Part shown: positions 1 through 7,800 of the stretch, piece after piece
Layout: each line of letters opens with the position of its first letter
How positions within the stretch are numbered: position 1 is the first letter of the stretch
DNA from: JAABUE01 sp037440925
GTDB lineage: Bacteria; Chloroflexota; Anaerolineae; Anaerolineales; Villigracilaceae
Direction: 5' to 3'
DNA length: 18,630 nt
Assembly (NCBI GenBank): GCA_037440925.1
Contig: JBBITF010000059.1
Location: 1 to 18,630, forward strand
Notes under the pieces: generated by a model
Seen by the model: the letters and a program-made list of their open reading frames with translations, nothing else
Database searches by the model: none
Told to the model about the DNA's origin: nothing
Program-made: the position numbers and the translations under genes

Positions 1-33
1 TTCGCGTATTCGTGTCCTATTCGTGGACGGTTG
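1..33 (+). repeat. half copy of a dispersed ATTCGTG-type repeat
   Basis: Bases 1-33 match 13767-13799 at 28 of 33 positions by eye, sharing GTATTCGTG and TATTCGTGGACGGTT. The second copy is the right arm of a nested inverted repeat at 13679-13833. Similarity stops after position 33. The rest of the element, if present, lies left of the window. Confidence 0.6.
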
Positions 34-201
34 GTCAACTCGGCGCGCGAGGACGAGATCGGCAAAGAAGCGGTGACCACGACCACCACCGAGAAGCAGG
101 ATCGCTTCGGCAACAAGGTCAAAGACAAGGAGATCACGCGCGTCAAGGTGACTCAGGAGGACGTGAAGACCCTGCGCAAGGCGGCCATCACGAGCGCTTG
201 A
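1..201 (+). CDS. C-terminal fragment of an unrecognised protein
   Basis: Frame 1 is open from the first base to a TGA at 199-201. I do not recognise the product. Residues from about 12 onward are hydrophilic and rich in K, E and T and end in ...AAITSA. Third codon positions are almost all G or C over 40-195, which looks like real coding sequence but differs from the more mixed codon use of the DUF5647-like and kbl genes nearby. The first 33 bases match a dispersed repeat also found near 13767-13799, so the upstream part may be noncoding sequence that happens to be open. If so, this is a gene remnant, or a short gene starting at TTG 31 or GTG 79. The fragment could come from a transferred high-GC segment. 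No domain or motif supports a function. Confidence 0.35.
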   Translation, partial: FAYSCPIRGRLVNSAREDEIGKEAVTTTTTEKQDRFGNKVKDKEITRVKVTQEDVKTLRKAAITSA

Positions 202-228
202 GGCAAGACTACAAATCCATTTTTGTTG

Positions 229-234
229 TAAAAT
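229..234 (+). promoter_or_regulatory. possible -10 element of a leaderless start
   Basis: TAAAAT lies exactly 6 bases before the ATG at 241. The same geometry (TACAAT, 6 bases, ATG) occurs before the lipoprotein gene at 10136. No good -35 is visible 16-18 bases upstream. It may drive the short frame at 241 and the DUF5647-like gene behind it. Confidence 0.3.
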
Positions 235-240
235 CAGCCC

Positions 241-368
241 ATGCAGACGGTTGAATCTCGACGCCTTCTGGATACGACAACGCCCTGCTTACAATTGCAA
301 TGGATGATATGGTTGAAAAGCGATACGAGTGTCGCAGGAGGTACGAGGAATGGCTAAAGCAAAAGTAA
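241..368 (+). pseudogene. possible remnant of a gene upstream of the DUF5647-like gene
   Basis: Two short frames overlap here. A 38-codon frame starts at ATG 241, just behind a -10-like hexamer, and stops at 355-357. A second frame, open from 255, contains ATG 300 and ends at TAA 366-368 with the hydrophilic tail MVEKRYECRRRYEEWLKQK. That tail overlaps the start of the 350-625 gene by 19 bases, as the end of an upstream partner gene in a two-gene operon would. A frameshift or deletion joining the two frames would explain the arrangement. Both frames may equally be chance. No family is recognised. Confidence 0.2.
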
Positions 369-625
369 AAACCGAAGTGGTCGAGCGGAGCGTCCGTTTG
401 ACGGAGCAGATCATCAAATACATCTTGAATCACCCCAACATGCTGGAAGCGCTGCCAAAGAAATTTGAGTTGGTGCTCCTGCCTGAGGATGATCCCGAGG
501 CCCGCATGTTAAATCTGGATTTGCTGGATAAATATGGCAGCGAGGACAAGCCGATTGTATTTGCGCGAATCAAGTCCACGGCGCGGACGATCAGGCCGAG
601 CATTTTTGTCCCCGTTGCCGCGTAG
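350..625 (+). CDS. small DUF5647-like protein
   Basis: The product has 91 residues. I chose ATG 350 because AGGAGG at 336-341 lies 8 bases upstream; an in-frame ATG at 329 has no such site. The sequence resembles the DUF5647 family from memory: an N-terminal helical stretch (about 10-30), then HPNMLEALPKKFELVLLPED (about 28-47) and a C-terminal strand (KPIVFARIKST, 67-77). The family has no established biochemical role that I know of. Its small size and the overlapping short frame upstream recall two-gene toxin-antitoxin-like pairs, but that is inference. There is no signal peptide or membrane segment. The stop codon lies 8 bases from the left inverted repeat of an insertion sequence, so the original 3' flank is lost. 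Confidence 0.6.
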   Translation: MAKAKVKTEVVERSVRLTEQIIKYILNHPNMLEALPKKFELVLLPEDDPEARMLNLDLLDKYGSEDKPIVFARIKSTARTIRPSIFVPVAA

Positions 626-633
626 AAAAATCC

Positions 634-657
634 GGTTCTCCTCAGATTAGTGGGAGA
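634..657 (+). repeat. left terminal inverted repeat of the ISL3 relic
   Basis: It begins GGTTCTCCTC and continues AGATTAG, TGGGAGA. It pairs with 1500-1524 with one substitution and one missing G. It also contains the complement of the transposase stop codon (647-649). Confidence 0.8.
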
Positions 658-1470
658 GGGCGGGCAAGTTGCCATGCTCGACCAGCACGTGCAAGCGGAA
701 ATAATCGAACACATGGTAGCCATAAGCACGGCGAATGACACCACGAATTGCATTGTTCAAGCCTTCAACCACTGCACTGGTGAGGCCTTCGCTCAAGTAG
801 TTCAAGAATTCTTCTCACAGCACACAATGACGTTCCAAATCGCTCAAAACCAACGCAAATTGCTGATGACCCTTGCGCATTGAGATTTCATCCACTCCCA
901 GGCAGCGTACCAGCCTGGCCTGGCCTGGCGTTGCTTTTCGGCTCGCTTGGCCCAGCGGTTGAAGATGCCCTTCAAGGTCTCGAAATGTAAACCCTCCCGT
1001 TCCGCCACCACCCACAGAGCCGCATGCTTGCATTGCTCATACACATGCAACTCATACGTCGTGCAGCCTTGCCGATTGCTTTCTACTCATGACAGGCTTT
1101 CCGTGAAAGGTTTCTTGCAATGTGGGCAGTCAAAACGGCGTGACGGAAAATGCACGTAGGTTGGCTTTCCCCAGATATCCAAATGGCGGATGCAGCGTTC
1201 CTCTTGCTCATGCACCACAGTACTCACTTGCCCACATCGTGGACAGACCGCCGTCTCCTGTTCGTGGCGACAGAAGAGATGCAAGATTTCTCGTCCTTCC
1301 CGTCGTTCAATGGCATACCCGGTCACAATTATGCCGGGTAGTCCCAACAAGGCGCTCAAAGAGTTCGTGCTTACCTGTTCAATCACCCAATTGGCTTTCT
1401 GCTTCACCGCCCGCGCCGCATCCCGCACGACTTTCTTTTGTCCTTTAGGTAATAATGGTAGCATTTTCAT
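647..1470 (-). pseudogene. ISL3-family transposase, frameshifted and deleted
   Basis: The reading starts at ATG 1468-1470. The first frame (to TGA 1087) holds the ISL3 zinc-finger region: CPRCG near residue 86, then RHLDIWGKPTYVHFPSRRF and CPHCKKPFTE. The match then continues in another frame (about 1085 to 905) with VYEQCKHAALWVV, EGLHFETLKGIFNRWAKRAE, the helix-turn-helix-like stretch. A second shift near 905 leads to CLGVDEISMRKGHQQFALVL, which carries the first catalytic Asp of the DDE domain. After ERHCVL and a TGA at 815-817 the same frame continues with the C-terminal block GLTSAVVEGLNNAIRGVIRR, ending at TAA 647-649. The sequence between the first Asp block and the C-terminal block, some 200 residues or more in intact relatives, is absent. 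The product cannot be active. Confidence 0.85.
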
Positions 1471-1499
1471 GGCTCAATAATAACCAATTTTTTACCTCA

Positions 1500-1524
1500 T
1501 CTCCCCACTAATTTGAGGAGAACC
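1500..1524 (-). repeat. right terminal inverted repeat of the ISL3 relic
   Basis: Read on the minus strand it begins GGTTCTCCTC and continues AAATTAG, TGGGGAGA. It is the partner of 634-657. The kbl stop codon begins 5 bases further on. Confidence 0.8.
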
Positions 1525-1529
1525 AAAAT

Positions 1530-2711
1530 TTACCGGATTACGCCTAATTGCTTGCCCACTTTGGCAAAGGCTTCCAGGCCGGCCTCCAGGTCGTTGCGAG
1601 TGTGTGCAGCCGAGAGCATTACGCGGATGCGCGCTTTGCCTTGCGGCACGGTAGGATAGCCAATAGCCATCGCAAACACGCCGGCTGCATATAGTTCTCG
1701 GCTGAATTGTTGCGCCAGTGGCGCCTCGCCCAACATAACCGGCGTAATGGGCGTCTCGCTCACGCCGATATCGAAACCCAGGCGCTTCATCTCGGCTTTG
1801 AAATAGCGGGCATTATCCCACAGTTGGTCCACCAATTCTGTGGAGGTCTCCAACAGATCGAGCGCAGCCAGGCAAGCAGCAGTATCTGGCACGGTCATAG
1901 CCGACGAGAAAAGAAAGGGGCGCCCGCGCTGGCGCAGCCACTCCACGATGACCTTGTCGCCGGCTACCACGCCGCCCATCACGCCAAAGGCTTTTGACAT
2001 GGTGCCAACTTCCACGTCCACTTTGCCGTGCAATCCAAAGTGGTCCACAATGCCGCGCCCGCCCTTGCCCAGCACGCCCTCGCCGTGCGCGTCGTCCACC
2101 ATCAACAGGATATCGTACTTTTTCGCTACCTCGTAGATGGCGGGCAGCGGCGCAATATCGCCGTCCATGCTGAATACCCCGTCGGTCACAATCAACGCGC
2201 GGCGGAACTGCGCCAGGTTAGCCCGGATTTGCTCCTCCAGCGATTCGGGACTGTTGTGTTCGTAAGCGATGATTTTAGCGCCCGAAAGGCGGCAGCCGTC
2301 TATAATAGAGGCATGATTCAAGCGGTCAGAGAAGATGACATCCTCCTTGCCAACCAGGGCCGGAATCGTCGCCAGATTGGCGCAGAAGCCGCTCTGGAAC
2401 GTAATGGCTGCTTCCACACCTTTGAAAGCAGCCATCCTCCTTTCCAGTTCGACATGCAAATCCATTGTCCCCGCAATCGAGCGCACCGCGCCCGGTCCCA
2501 CCCCATGCGTATCGGTCGCCCTCTGCGCCGCCTCCACAATCTTCGGGTGATTGGCCAGCCCCAGGTAATTGTTCGAACAAAAGTTAAGCACCCTCTTCCC
2601 ATCTACTACCAGCCAGGCGCCCTGCGGCGATGAGAGCGTGCGGATGGTGTTGTACAATCCCGCCTCTTTCAAATGGCTGATTTCTTGCTGAATCCACTCG
2701 ATTTTAGACAT
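1530..2711 (-). CDS. kbl: glycine C-acetyltransferase (2-amino-3-ketobutyrate CoA ligase)
   Basis: A 393-residue PLP enzyme of the alpha-oxoamine synthase family. The family condenses glycine or another amino acid with an acyl-CoA; Kbl interconverts 2-amino-3-ketobutyrate plus CoA with glycine plus acetyl-CoA, the second step of threonine degradation through threonine dehydrogenase. Visible motifs: NFCSNNYLGL (43-52), the PLP-stacking His in LNHAS (133), DDAHGEGVLG (206-215) with the PLP-binding Asp and His, and the Schiff-base lysine K240 in TMSKAFGVMGG. Length and N-terminus fit Kbl better than BioF, but 8-amino-7-oxononanoate synthase cannot be excluded, because no tdh or bio gene is in the window. 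ATG 2711 has AGGAGA upstream. It is likely cytoplasmic and monocistronic, with its own promoter behind the upstream gene. Confidence 0.85.
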   Translation of the reverse strand: MSKIEWIQQEISHLKEAGLYNTIRTLSSPQGAWLVVDGKRVLNFCSNNYLGLANHPKIVEAAQRATDTHGVGPGAVRSIAGTMDLHVELERRMAAFKGVEAAITFQSGFCANLATIPALVGKEDVIFSDRLNHASIIDGCRLSGAKIIAYEHNSPESLEEQIRANLAQFRRALIVTDGVFSMDGDIAPLPAIYEVAKKYDILLMVDDAHGEGVLGKGGRGIVDHFGLHGKVDVEVGTMSKAFGVMGGVVAGDKVIVEWLRQRGRPFLFSSAMTVPDTAACLAALDLLETSTELVDQLWDNARYFKAEMKRLGFDIGVSETPITPVMLGEAPLAQQFSRELYAAGVFAMAIGYPTVPQGKARIRVMLSAAHTRNDLEAGLEAFAKVGKQLGVIR

Positions 2712-2792
2712 GTATTCTCTCCTCGTTTTTGTCGTTGCGGCTGTTTTGCCGTTTCACTTACGACAATGATGTTTGCAATAGATTTCACAAGG

Positions 2793-2820
2793 ATTATACC
2801 AACTTTCCAGGTCTCAGCAA
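2793..2820 (-). promoter_or_regulatory. promoter of the kbl-like gene
   Basis: On the minus strand TTGCTG (2815-2820) and TATAAT (2793-2798) are 16 bases apart, in the 120-bp gap behind the preceding gene. The predicted transcript starts about 75 bases before the ATG at 2711. Confidence 0.5.
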
Positions 2821-2831
2821 AAAGGCAGCGG

Positions 2832-4484
2832 TCACTCATTTGAGACGACAGTCGCCTTATGTTTCGGTTCTGCGCTATTTTCTTCTTCTGCCAGGAGGCC
2901 CAACTCTGCCAGGGCTGCCAACACTTTGGACTGTGCGCCGTCCTTGACGATGACTGCTGTCGGGCCGAGCCTCTCGCCCAGAAAGCGCCCCGCCTTGGAT
3001 TTGCGCATCTCTTCCAGGACCTCGGGCCGGCTGACCGTCAAAATGACCTTTCTCTGCACCCGCGCCTCGGTGCCGTTCAATTCCCAGCGTTTGAGCGCCG
3101 CTGCCAGCACCGGCGGCACGCCACCGGAAGCATGTTTCGCCAGCAGCAAGAGTAAATGCTCCACCTTCAGTCCCTGGCGGGCGGCGCGCTCTAGCGAAGC
3201 CGGCGAGAGGCGGTATGGGTAAACGTCTGCTTTTGGCTCTTCCCATTCGCAGAAACGCGCAATCTGATAGCGCACGGCGCGCGAGGCGGTTCGCTCGACC
3301 AGAATGCGCCCGTTGGAGGCCACCGTAATCTTTCCTTCCTTCGAGGGCTTTGGGATATTGCTTCCTTCTTTTTTGCCGGTTTCTAAGTCTGTAAATCGAA
3401 AAGCGGTAATCTCTCCGCCCGCCGTTGCTGCTGCCAGTTCTACGCGCCCCAGCCAAAAGAGCGGACCGCTGATCAAGTAGCGGATGAGCGCGCCGTCTAC
3501 CTGGTCCCAATATGCAAAGCCGCGTAAGTACGTTCCGTCTGATTTGCGTTTGATGAACCACGAGTCATAATCGCCGGCCGGTCGCTGGAAATCGGGATAC
3601 CTGGCCTTCACATCGCGGATAAAGGCTGTCAGACTCCACCATTTTCCCAGTGGGATGGCTTCTAGCAGGTCGAGCAAGAATTCGCGCGTCACCTGGGGTT
3701 GATTCTTCCACTCGCCTTCGCAAACCAGGTCCGGCAATTGGCGCAATTCGTCGAAGGTTTCACTTTCCTGCCAGGCTTTTGCAAGCATGTCCAACGCTTC
3801 GGCTCGCGAGGCTTCGAGAAAGACTTTGACGGCTTCGGGTTTGGGGCCGGCCTTCAGCAGGATTCCGGCGGCGCGCAAGAAGCCCTCTAACACCGGCAGA
3901 GGAATGACCGTTGCAGGCGGAGAGATTCCCATGCGCAGGGCAGCCAGGAGGGTAGTGGCATCGTCTAGCAAGGCATGGCTGCTCGGCAGAGGATACGCCT
4001 TTTCGCCAGGTGAGGCCGGGCGGCCCAGGCTGTCCGTTTTTGCGGCAGAGAGGGCGGCTTCCAGGTTGTCTTGGATAAGAGGCAGCAGGTCGTCAGGGAT
4101 ATAGGCAAATTCGAGCGCGCCGTTAGGCGCGTCGAAGAAGGCCTTGGCCAGCAGAGCGCGGTAATACAGCGCTTCGGCAGGCGAAGCGGGCTGCTGGTGT
4201 GGTCTCTCACGGTCGCGCCTGGCAGGTCCCATCGGGCGGATTTCGCCAAACTGACGGACAAATTCTGACCAGGGAATACGCCCGCCCCTGGCAACCAGCG
4301 TCGCTAGAGCGGCCCGGGCCGGGGGCGGGAGAACCTCGAGGGTCTCGGCCAGCAGGCCCGGGTCCAAGAGAGAGGCGGCCAGTTTTGCAGCGTCCACTGC
4401 CTCTACATCGAGTCCCCACAGTTCGGCTACCAGGCGCCAGTGTCCTGGGTCATGGATTTGGAGGGATTGCAGCAAGTCGGGCAT
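2832..4484 (-). CDS. XPB/Ssl2 N-terminal-like (helicase_C_3-type) protein without helicase motor
   Basis: A 550-residue soluble protein. Residues about 384-535 resemble the helicase XPB/Ssl2 N-terminal domain family: a strand region (ITVASNGRILV), RYQIARFCEWE, YRLSPASLERAARQGLKVEH, then repeated helices and VILTVSRPEVLEEMRKSKAG. In XPB-like helicases this module precedes the DEAD/helicase core and helps with DNA engagement. Here there are no Walker A (GKT/GKS), DEAD/DEAH or C-terminal helicase motifs, so helicase activity is not expected. The first 380 residues are helical and leucine/alanine-rich without a clear domain. Such stand-alone proteins are known mainly in Chloroflexota and Actinobacteria, with unknown role; a DNA-binding or repair accessory role is inference. 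The start at ATG 4484 lies behind a TATAAT. It is transcribed away from the large sensor gene and towards kbl. Confidence 0.65.
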   Translation of the reverse strand: MPDLLQSLQIHDPGHWRLVAELWGLDVEAVDAAKLAASLLDPGLLAETLEVLPPPARAALATLVARGGRIPWSEFVRQFGEIRPMGPARRDRERPHQQPASPAEALYYRALLAKAFFDAPNGALEFAYIPDDLLPLIQDNLEAALSAAKTDSLGRPASPGEKAYPLPSSHALLDDATTLLAALRMGISPPATVIPLPVLEGFLRAAGILLKAGPKPEAVKVFLEASRAEALDMLAKAWQESETFDELRQLPDLVCEGEWKNQPQVTREFLLDLLEAIPLGKWWSLTAFIRDVKARYPDFQRPAGDYDSWFIKRKSDGTYLRGFAYWDQVDGALIRYLISGPLFWLGRVELAAATAGGEITAFRFTDLETGKKEGSNIPKPSKEGKITVASNGRILVERTASRAVRYQIARFCEWEEPKADVYPYRLSPASLERAARQGLKVEHLLLLLAKHASGGVPPVLAAALKRWELNGTEARVQRKVILTVSRPEVLEEMRKSKAGRFLGERLGPTAVIVKDGAQSKVLAALAELGLLAEEENSAEPKHKATVVSNE

Positions 4485-4504
4485 GGTCTTCGTGTTTGGG
4501 TGCG

Positions 4505-4510
4505 ATTATA
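4505..4510 (-). promoter_or_regulatory. -10 element before the XPB-N-like gene
   Basis: ATTATA on the plus strand reads TATAAT on the minus strand, 20 bases before ATG 4484. A -35 is weak: only a T-rich stretch (TTTTTA) lies at the usual distance. The 5' untranslated region would be about 14 bases. Confidence 0.45.
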
Positions 4511-4538
4511 CCCTCGGGATTGCCTGTTAAAAAACCCT

Positions 4539-4566
4539 TTGCATTTTAGGGATTTTGTAGTAAACT
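4539..4566 (+). promoter_or_regulatory. candidate promoter of the PAS/GAF/HD-GYP gene
   Basis: TTGCAT (4539-4544) and TAAACT (4561-4566) are 16 bases apart on the plus strand. Transcription would start near 4573, just before a strong hairpin, giving a leader of about 270 bases before ATG 4841. The match is moderate and other starts nearer the gene are possible. Confidence 0.35.
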
Positions 4567-4574
4567 GGACTTGT

Positions 4575-4616
4575 CCGTCGCTTGGGTGCCCCCCTCACCC
4601 AGGCGGCGGGCCTTTT
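4575..4616 (+). terminator. strong hairpin with short T run in the sensor leader (attenuator-like)
   Basis: CCGTCGCTTGGGTG (4575-4588) pairs with CACCCAGGCGGCGG (4596-4609) over 14 bp with two G-U pairs and a CCCCCCT loop, followed by GCCTTTT. The shape is that of an intrinsic terminator read on the plus strand, yet no plus-strand gene lies upstream. It would be at the very start of the leader of the gene at 4841. It may be an attenuator, a 5' stabilising hairpin or a relic. The rest of the 4485-4840 spacer shows only a small GAATT-type dyad near 4617-4632 and nothing else I can name. Confidence 0.45.
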
Positions 4617-4840
4617 AATTCACAAGGGAATTAACATGTAAAATTAAGGGTATTGGGTTTATAGTATTAACCGATGTAAGTCTCGTTCTCGATTATTCAG
4701 ACTGTTGGCGGGCGGCAATACCCATGTCTCTGCCTGGTCTGGCTGAGGGTCTCTCCTGCGTAATATTTTAGTGAGGACAGACTGGCCTGTTTGGTTGAGG
4801 CGTCTGTGAAGCGCTTTAGCAAACTTCGAGGGTTACGCTT

Positions 4841-7800
4841 ATGAACAATCGGTCATTGAAATCCAGGAAAGTTTTAATCATAGACGACAATGCCATCCAG
4901 CGCGCCGCCGAAAAAGGAAAAGCCGCGCAGACGCTGGTCGAAAGCGAGGCGCTGTTTCGCACCCTGGCAGAGACCTCTGCCGGCGCTATCTTTGTTTACC
5001 AGGGTGAGCGCTTCGTCTATGTCAATTCGGCTACCATGGCCCTGACCGGTTACTCGCAAGAGGAATTGCTGTCCATGCGCTTTTGGGACTTCATCCATCT
5101 TGACTTTCGCGAGCAGGTGCGCAAACGCGGCCTGGCGCGTCATCGGCAAGAAAAGGTTCTGAATCATTATGAAGCCAAAATCCTGCGCAAAGACGGCCAG
5201 GAACGGTGGGCAGAGTTCACCGCCTCCTACATCGAATGGCAAGGAAAGCCAGCCGGCTTGGGTGTGGCTTTTGACATCACCGAACGCAAAGCAGCCGAAG
5301 AACAATTGCAAGTGCAAAGCGCCGCCTTGCAAGCCTCGGCCACCGCCATCGTCATCACCGACCGGCAGGCAATTATCCAGTGGGCCAATCCGGCCTTCAG
5401 CGCCCTCACCGGCTATCCGTTCGAGGAGGCCATCGGCAAGAATCCGCGCGATTTGGTCAAATCGGGCCGGCAGGGAAAGGAATTCTACCAGGCATTGTGG
5501 GATACCATCTTGAGCGGCCAGGTGTGGCGCGGCACGCTGGTCAACCGTCGAAAAGACGGCACGCTTTACGACGAAGAAATGACCATCACCCCTGTGCCAG
5601 ATGCCAGCGGCCAACCGCAGTATTTCATCGCCGTCAAGCAAGATGTTTCCGCTCGCCGGCTGGCCGAAGAGGCCTTGCGCCTCAGCGAGGCGCGCTATCG
5701 CAGCCTGTTTGAAGATTCGCCCCTATCGCTCTGGGAAGAAGATTTCTCGGCGGTCAAGGAACGCCTGGAGGCCTTGCGCGCCCAAGGCGTACAAGATTTC
5801 CAGGCATACTTCCAGGCTCACCCCGAAGTTGTGCGGGAGTGCGCCGCCCTGGTGCGCATTCTGGACGTGAACCGCGCTGCTTTGCGCCTTTACCATGCCG
5901 TCCGCAAAACCGATTTGTTGAAAGAACTGCCCATCGTTTTTTGCGAAGAATCCTATGAGGCCTTCCGTCATGAACTGGTTGAGATCGCCGCCGGGCATAC
6001 TGCTTTTTGCTGGGAAGGCGTCAATTGCACCCTGGACGGGCAAAGGTTGGAGGTCGCCCTCACCTGGTCGGCTGCGCCCGGCCATGAGACAGACCTGGCC
6101 AGGGTCATGGTTGCGATTGTGGACTTGACGGAACGCAAGCGCGCCGAACGCTCCTTACAGGAACGTCTGACGCAACTGACCGCCCTCAGCCGCGCCTCGC
6201 AAGTCGTCAGCGCCTCGCTGGACCTGGAAACCACCCTCGATGAAATCGTGGCCTTATCCAAAGAGATCAGCGGCGCAGATTACGCCAGCGTGGTGCTTGT
6301 GGATGAAGACGGTCGTGCTGTGGCGGGCGCCGAAAATTTGTTGGGCGTGCCTTCGCAGGCAGGGCGCATCCGCAAGCGCGGCTTCACCCGCTGGATTGTG
6401 GACAGCCGCCGGCTGCTGCTGGCCGAGCGCGTTGGAAAGGATGGGCGCGTTTATCCGCCGCCTCCGCCAGGCGCGCCGCGCCGTCTTAACCCTGCCTTGC
6501 AAAAGATAGGCATTCAATCGTTTGTTGGGCTTCCCCTCCTGATCGAAGAGCGCGTGGCCGGTATCTTGTATTTGCACAGCCGGCAAGCGGCTGCTTTCAA
6601 TGAGCAAATTCCATTCCTTACCGCTTTTGCTAACCAGGCAGCGATTGCTTTGCAGAAAGCGCGCTTGTACCACAGCGTCCAAACGGAATTGGAGGAGCGC
6701 AAACGCCTGGAACGCTCTTTACTTGAGAGCGAAGCGCGCTACCGCCAATTGGTAGAACAAGTGCCGGTCGTCATCTACCGCGATGCGCTGGACGAACAGG
6801 CCACTTCCCTGTTCATTAGCGCGCAAATCGAGCAACTGACAGGATACACCGCCGAAGAATGGCTGTCTGCCCCCGAGTTGTGGGTTGACAGCCTGCATCC
6901 CGAAGACCGCGAGCGGGTGCTTGCCGCCAACCAGCGGCATATCGAAACCAAAGAACCTTTCCGCTGTGAATACCGCCTGCGCCGGCGCGATGGCCGCTTT
7001 GTATGGGTGCGCGATGAGGCCATTGTTGTCTACGATGAAAATGGCCAGGCGCTCTACGCCCAGGGCTTGCTAGAAGACATCACCGCCCGCAAATCAGCCG
7101 AAGAACAACTGCAACTACTCAACGAATTCAACAAGAATATTGTCCAAAACATGACCGGCGGCATCGTGGTCACCAACGCGCAAGGCGCTATCACCTACAT
7201 CAACCCTGCCTTGTCTGCTTTGTTGGGCTACGAACCGCGCGAATTGATGGGCCGCGCCTGGCTCGAAGTGGTACCGCCCGATCAGCAAGAGATCGCCCTG
7301 GCAGCCGATGAACGTCGCAAAGCCGGTCAGAGCGACCGTTACGAACTGCGCCTGCGCCGCAAAGACGGTCAGGCGGTGTGGTGCGCCATTGGCGGCAGCC
7401 CTCGTTACGACCCGCGCAGCGGCAAATTCAGCGGCACCATCGGTGTTATTGCCGACATCACGGCGCGTGTACAGGCCGAGACCGAACTGCGCCGCCAGGC
7501 CGAGGAAATCACTTCGCTTTACGAAATCACCCGTGACCTGACCGCCCAGCGCGACCTGAACGCCCTGCTCCACACCATCGTCGAGCGCGCCCGCGCCTTG
7601 CTGCGGGCGACAGGCGGTGGAATTTACCTGTATGATGCCGAGCGCAACGATTTGGAGATGGTTGTTTCCGTCGGCCTCACTGTGCCTGCCGGCTCTCGTT
7701 TGCCGTTGGGCCAAGGCATGGCCGGCCGCGTGGCGCAAAGCCGCCAGCCGCTCATTATGGACGATTACCAGACCTGGGAAGGCCGCGCTCTGCAATACGC

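Larger units (their letters stand above)
634..1524 (-). mobile_element. ISL3-family insertion sequence, internally deleted
   Basis: The 891-bp element is bounded by inverted repeats: left 634-657, right 1500-1524. Both read inward as GGTTCTCCTC, then A(A/G)ATTAG and TGGGAGA or TGGGGAGA, with one mismatch and one indel. Inside, the minus strand carries pieces of an ISL3-type transposase with N-terminal zinc finger, central part and C-terminal helix in the right order, but most of the catalytic core is missing. Intact ISL3 elements are usually about 1.3-1.5 kb, so this is a non-autonomous relic. ISL3 elements usually make 8-bp target duplications. The flanks (AAAAATCC and AAAATTTA) are similar but not identical. 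It sits between two convergent genes, 8 bases after one stop and 5 bases after the other. Confidence 0.85.

Noticed and set aside
650..883. A plus-strand frame of 77 codons inside the insertion sequence
   Set aside because: The minus strand of this stretch matches the C-terminal part of an ISL3 transposase.
626..1532. An 8-bp target duplication flanking the ISL3 relic
   Set aside because: The flanks are both A-rich but differ at several positions, so I do not claim a true duplication.
4621..4840. A possible riboswitch (TPP-like GGCTGAGG, c-di-GMP type) in the sensor leader
   Set aside because: Only short partial matches are seen. The conserved cores of the TPP and GEMM riboswitches are missing.
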